From: Methylovirgula sp.
GTDB lineage: Bacteria > Pseudomonadota > Alphaproteobacteria > Rhizobiales > Beijerinckiaceae
Direction: 5' to 3'
Assembly (NCBI GenBank): GCA_030040215.1
Contig: JASHUD010000127.1
Coordinates: 1 to 5,922, forward strand
Length of the DNA stretch: 5,922 nt
Shown: positions 5,306 to 5,922 of the stretch, in pieces
Numbering within the stretch: the first letter of the stretch is position 1
Layout: each line of letters begins with the position of its first letter
The notes under the pieces: generated by a model
What the model was told of the DNA's origin: nothing
Database searches by the model: none
What the model saw: the letters and a program-made list of their open reading frames with translations, nothing else
Translations under genes and position numbers: made by a program

Positions 5306-5922
5306 ATGAAGATCCTTGCCGGCAACTCCAACCGCGCCCTGACGGCCGAAATCGCCGCCTACATCGGCGTGCCTTTGACCAAATGCCAGGTGCGGCGCTT
5401 CGCCGATATGGAGGTCTTCGTCGAGATCCAGGAGAACGTCCGCGGCCAGGACACGTTCGTCGTTCAATCGACCTCGTTTCCGGCCAACGACCACTTGATG
5501 GAGATGCTGATCATGATCGATGCGCTCAGGCGCGCATCGGCCAAGCGCATCACCGCCGTTATTCCCTATTTCGGTTATGCGCGGCAGGACCGCAAAGCCG
5601 GCCCGCGCACGCCGATTTCGGCAAAGTTGGTCTCCAACATGATCACCCGGGCGGGAGCCGACCGGGTGCTGACCGTCGATCTGCATGCCGGACAGATTCA
5701 AGGGTTCTTCGATATTCCCACCGACAATCTTTTTGCCGCCCCGGTGATGGTGCGCGACATCAAGGAGCGCAACGGCCTCGGCAATCTGATGGTCGTCTCG
5801 CCCGACGTCGGCGGCGTGGTGCGCGCCCGGGCGCTGGCCAAACGTATCGACGCGCCGCTCGCCATCGTCGACAAGCGGCGCGAGCGGGCCGGCGAATCGG
5901 AAGTGATGAACGTCATCGGCGA
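5306..5922 (+). CDS. prs: Ribose-phosphate pyrophosphokinase (PRPP synthetase), 5' part
   Basis: The first 205 codons are present; the gene runs off the right edge (a full enzyme is about 310-320 aa). It makes PRPP from ribose-5-phosphate and ATP for purine, pyrimidine, NAD, histidine and tryptophan synthesis in the cytoplasm. Visible signatures: A-G-N-S-N at 5-9; R-F-A-D-M-E-V-x-V-E-I with E-N-V-R-G at 31-47; the ATP-binding P-Y-F-G-Y-A-R-Q-D-R-K at 87-97; the class I PRPP synthetase signature D-L-H-A-G-Q-I-Q-G-F-F at 125-135 with active-site H127; P-D-x-G-G at 166-170; and the flexible-loop K-R-R at 190-192. The PRPP-binding loop D-D-x-x-x-T-G-x-T lies beyond the window. The ATG at 5306 is the only credible start: an in-frame TAG lies about 30 bp upstream with no other start codon between. 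It has no strong Shine-Dalgarno and begins 59 bp after the DUF2147 gene. Confidence 0.97.
   Translation, partial: MKILAGNSNRALTAEIAAYIGVPLTKCQVRRFADMEVFVEIQENVRGQDTFVVQSTSFPANDHLMEMLIMIDALRRASAKRITAVIPYFGYARQDRKAGPRTPISAKLVSNMITRAGADRVLTVDLHAGQIQGFFDIPTDNLFAAPVMVRDIKERNGLGNLMVVSPDVGGVVRARALAKRIDAPLAIVDKRRERAGESEVMNVIG

Noticed and set aside
5243..5701. Minus-strand open frame over the prs start
   Set aside because: The plus strand encodes an unmistakable PRPP synthetase; this is its shadow.

Overview
The window is GC-rich chromosomal DNA with the gene content and order of an alphaproteobacterium, most likely a member of the Hyphomicrobiales (Rhizobiales; Bradyrhizobium/Rhodopseudomonas-like). 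The assignment rests on the uvrC, pgsA, moaD order on one strand, a prs gene encoding the alphaproteobacterial-looking N-terminus MKILAGNSNRAL, and the style of the envelope genes. This is inference from remembered families; no database search was run.

Left part (1-1910). On the minus strand lie the first 13 codons of moaD and a complete pgsA, joined by a GTGA stop/start overlap. Just upstream of pgsA is a two-gene metal-response cassette: a minus-strand gene for a small six-helix CDF-like cation transporter and a divergent plus-strand gene for a MerR-family regulator of the ZntR/CadR/PbrR type. The 67-bp gap between the two carries a textbook MerR promoter: TTGATC, a 19-bp spacer with a CTCTAG/CTAGAG dyad, and TAGGGT, driving the transporter. 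A back-to-back candidate promoter drives merR.

Middle (1877-3859). uvrC, the nuclease subunit of UvrABC excision repair, is complete on the minus strand and has all its domains. Its 3' end overlaps the 3' end of merR tail to tail by 34 bp. In relatives uvrC and pgsA are usually neighbours, so the merR/transporter pair looks like an insertion into a conserved housekeeping block. pgsA and moaD now lie downstream of a metal-inducible promoter.

Right part (3860-5922). A 176-bp divergent intergenic region with a palindrome and short repeats separates uvrC from three plus-strand genes: a putative lipoprotein of unknown function, a secreted DUF2147 protein, and the first 205 codons of prs (PRPP synthetase). 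There are no RNA genes, CRISPR arrays, transposases or IS ends. Nothing here amounts to a wholly new system. The most interesting part is the metal cassette, because of its insertion site, its fused-looking MerR tail, its unusual transporter motif and its possible control of phospholipid and molybdopterin genes.
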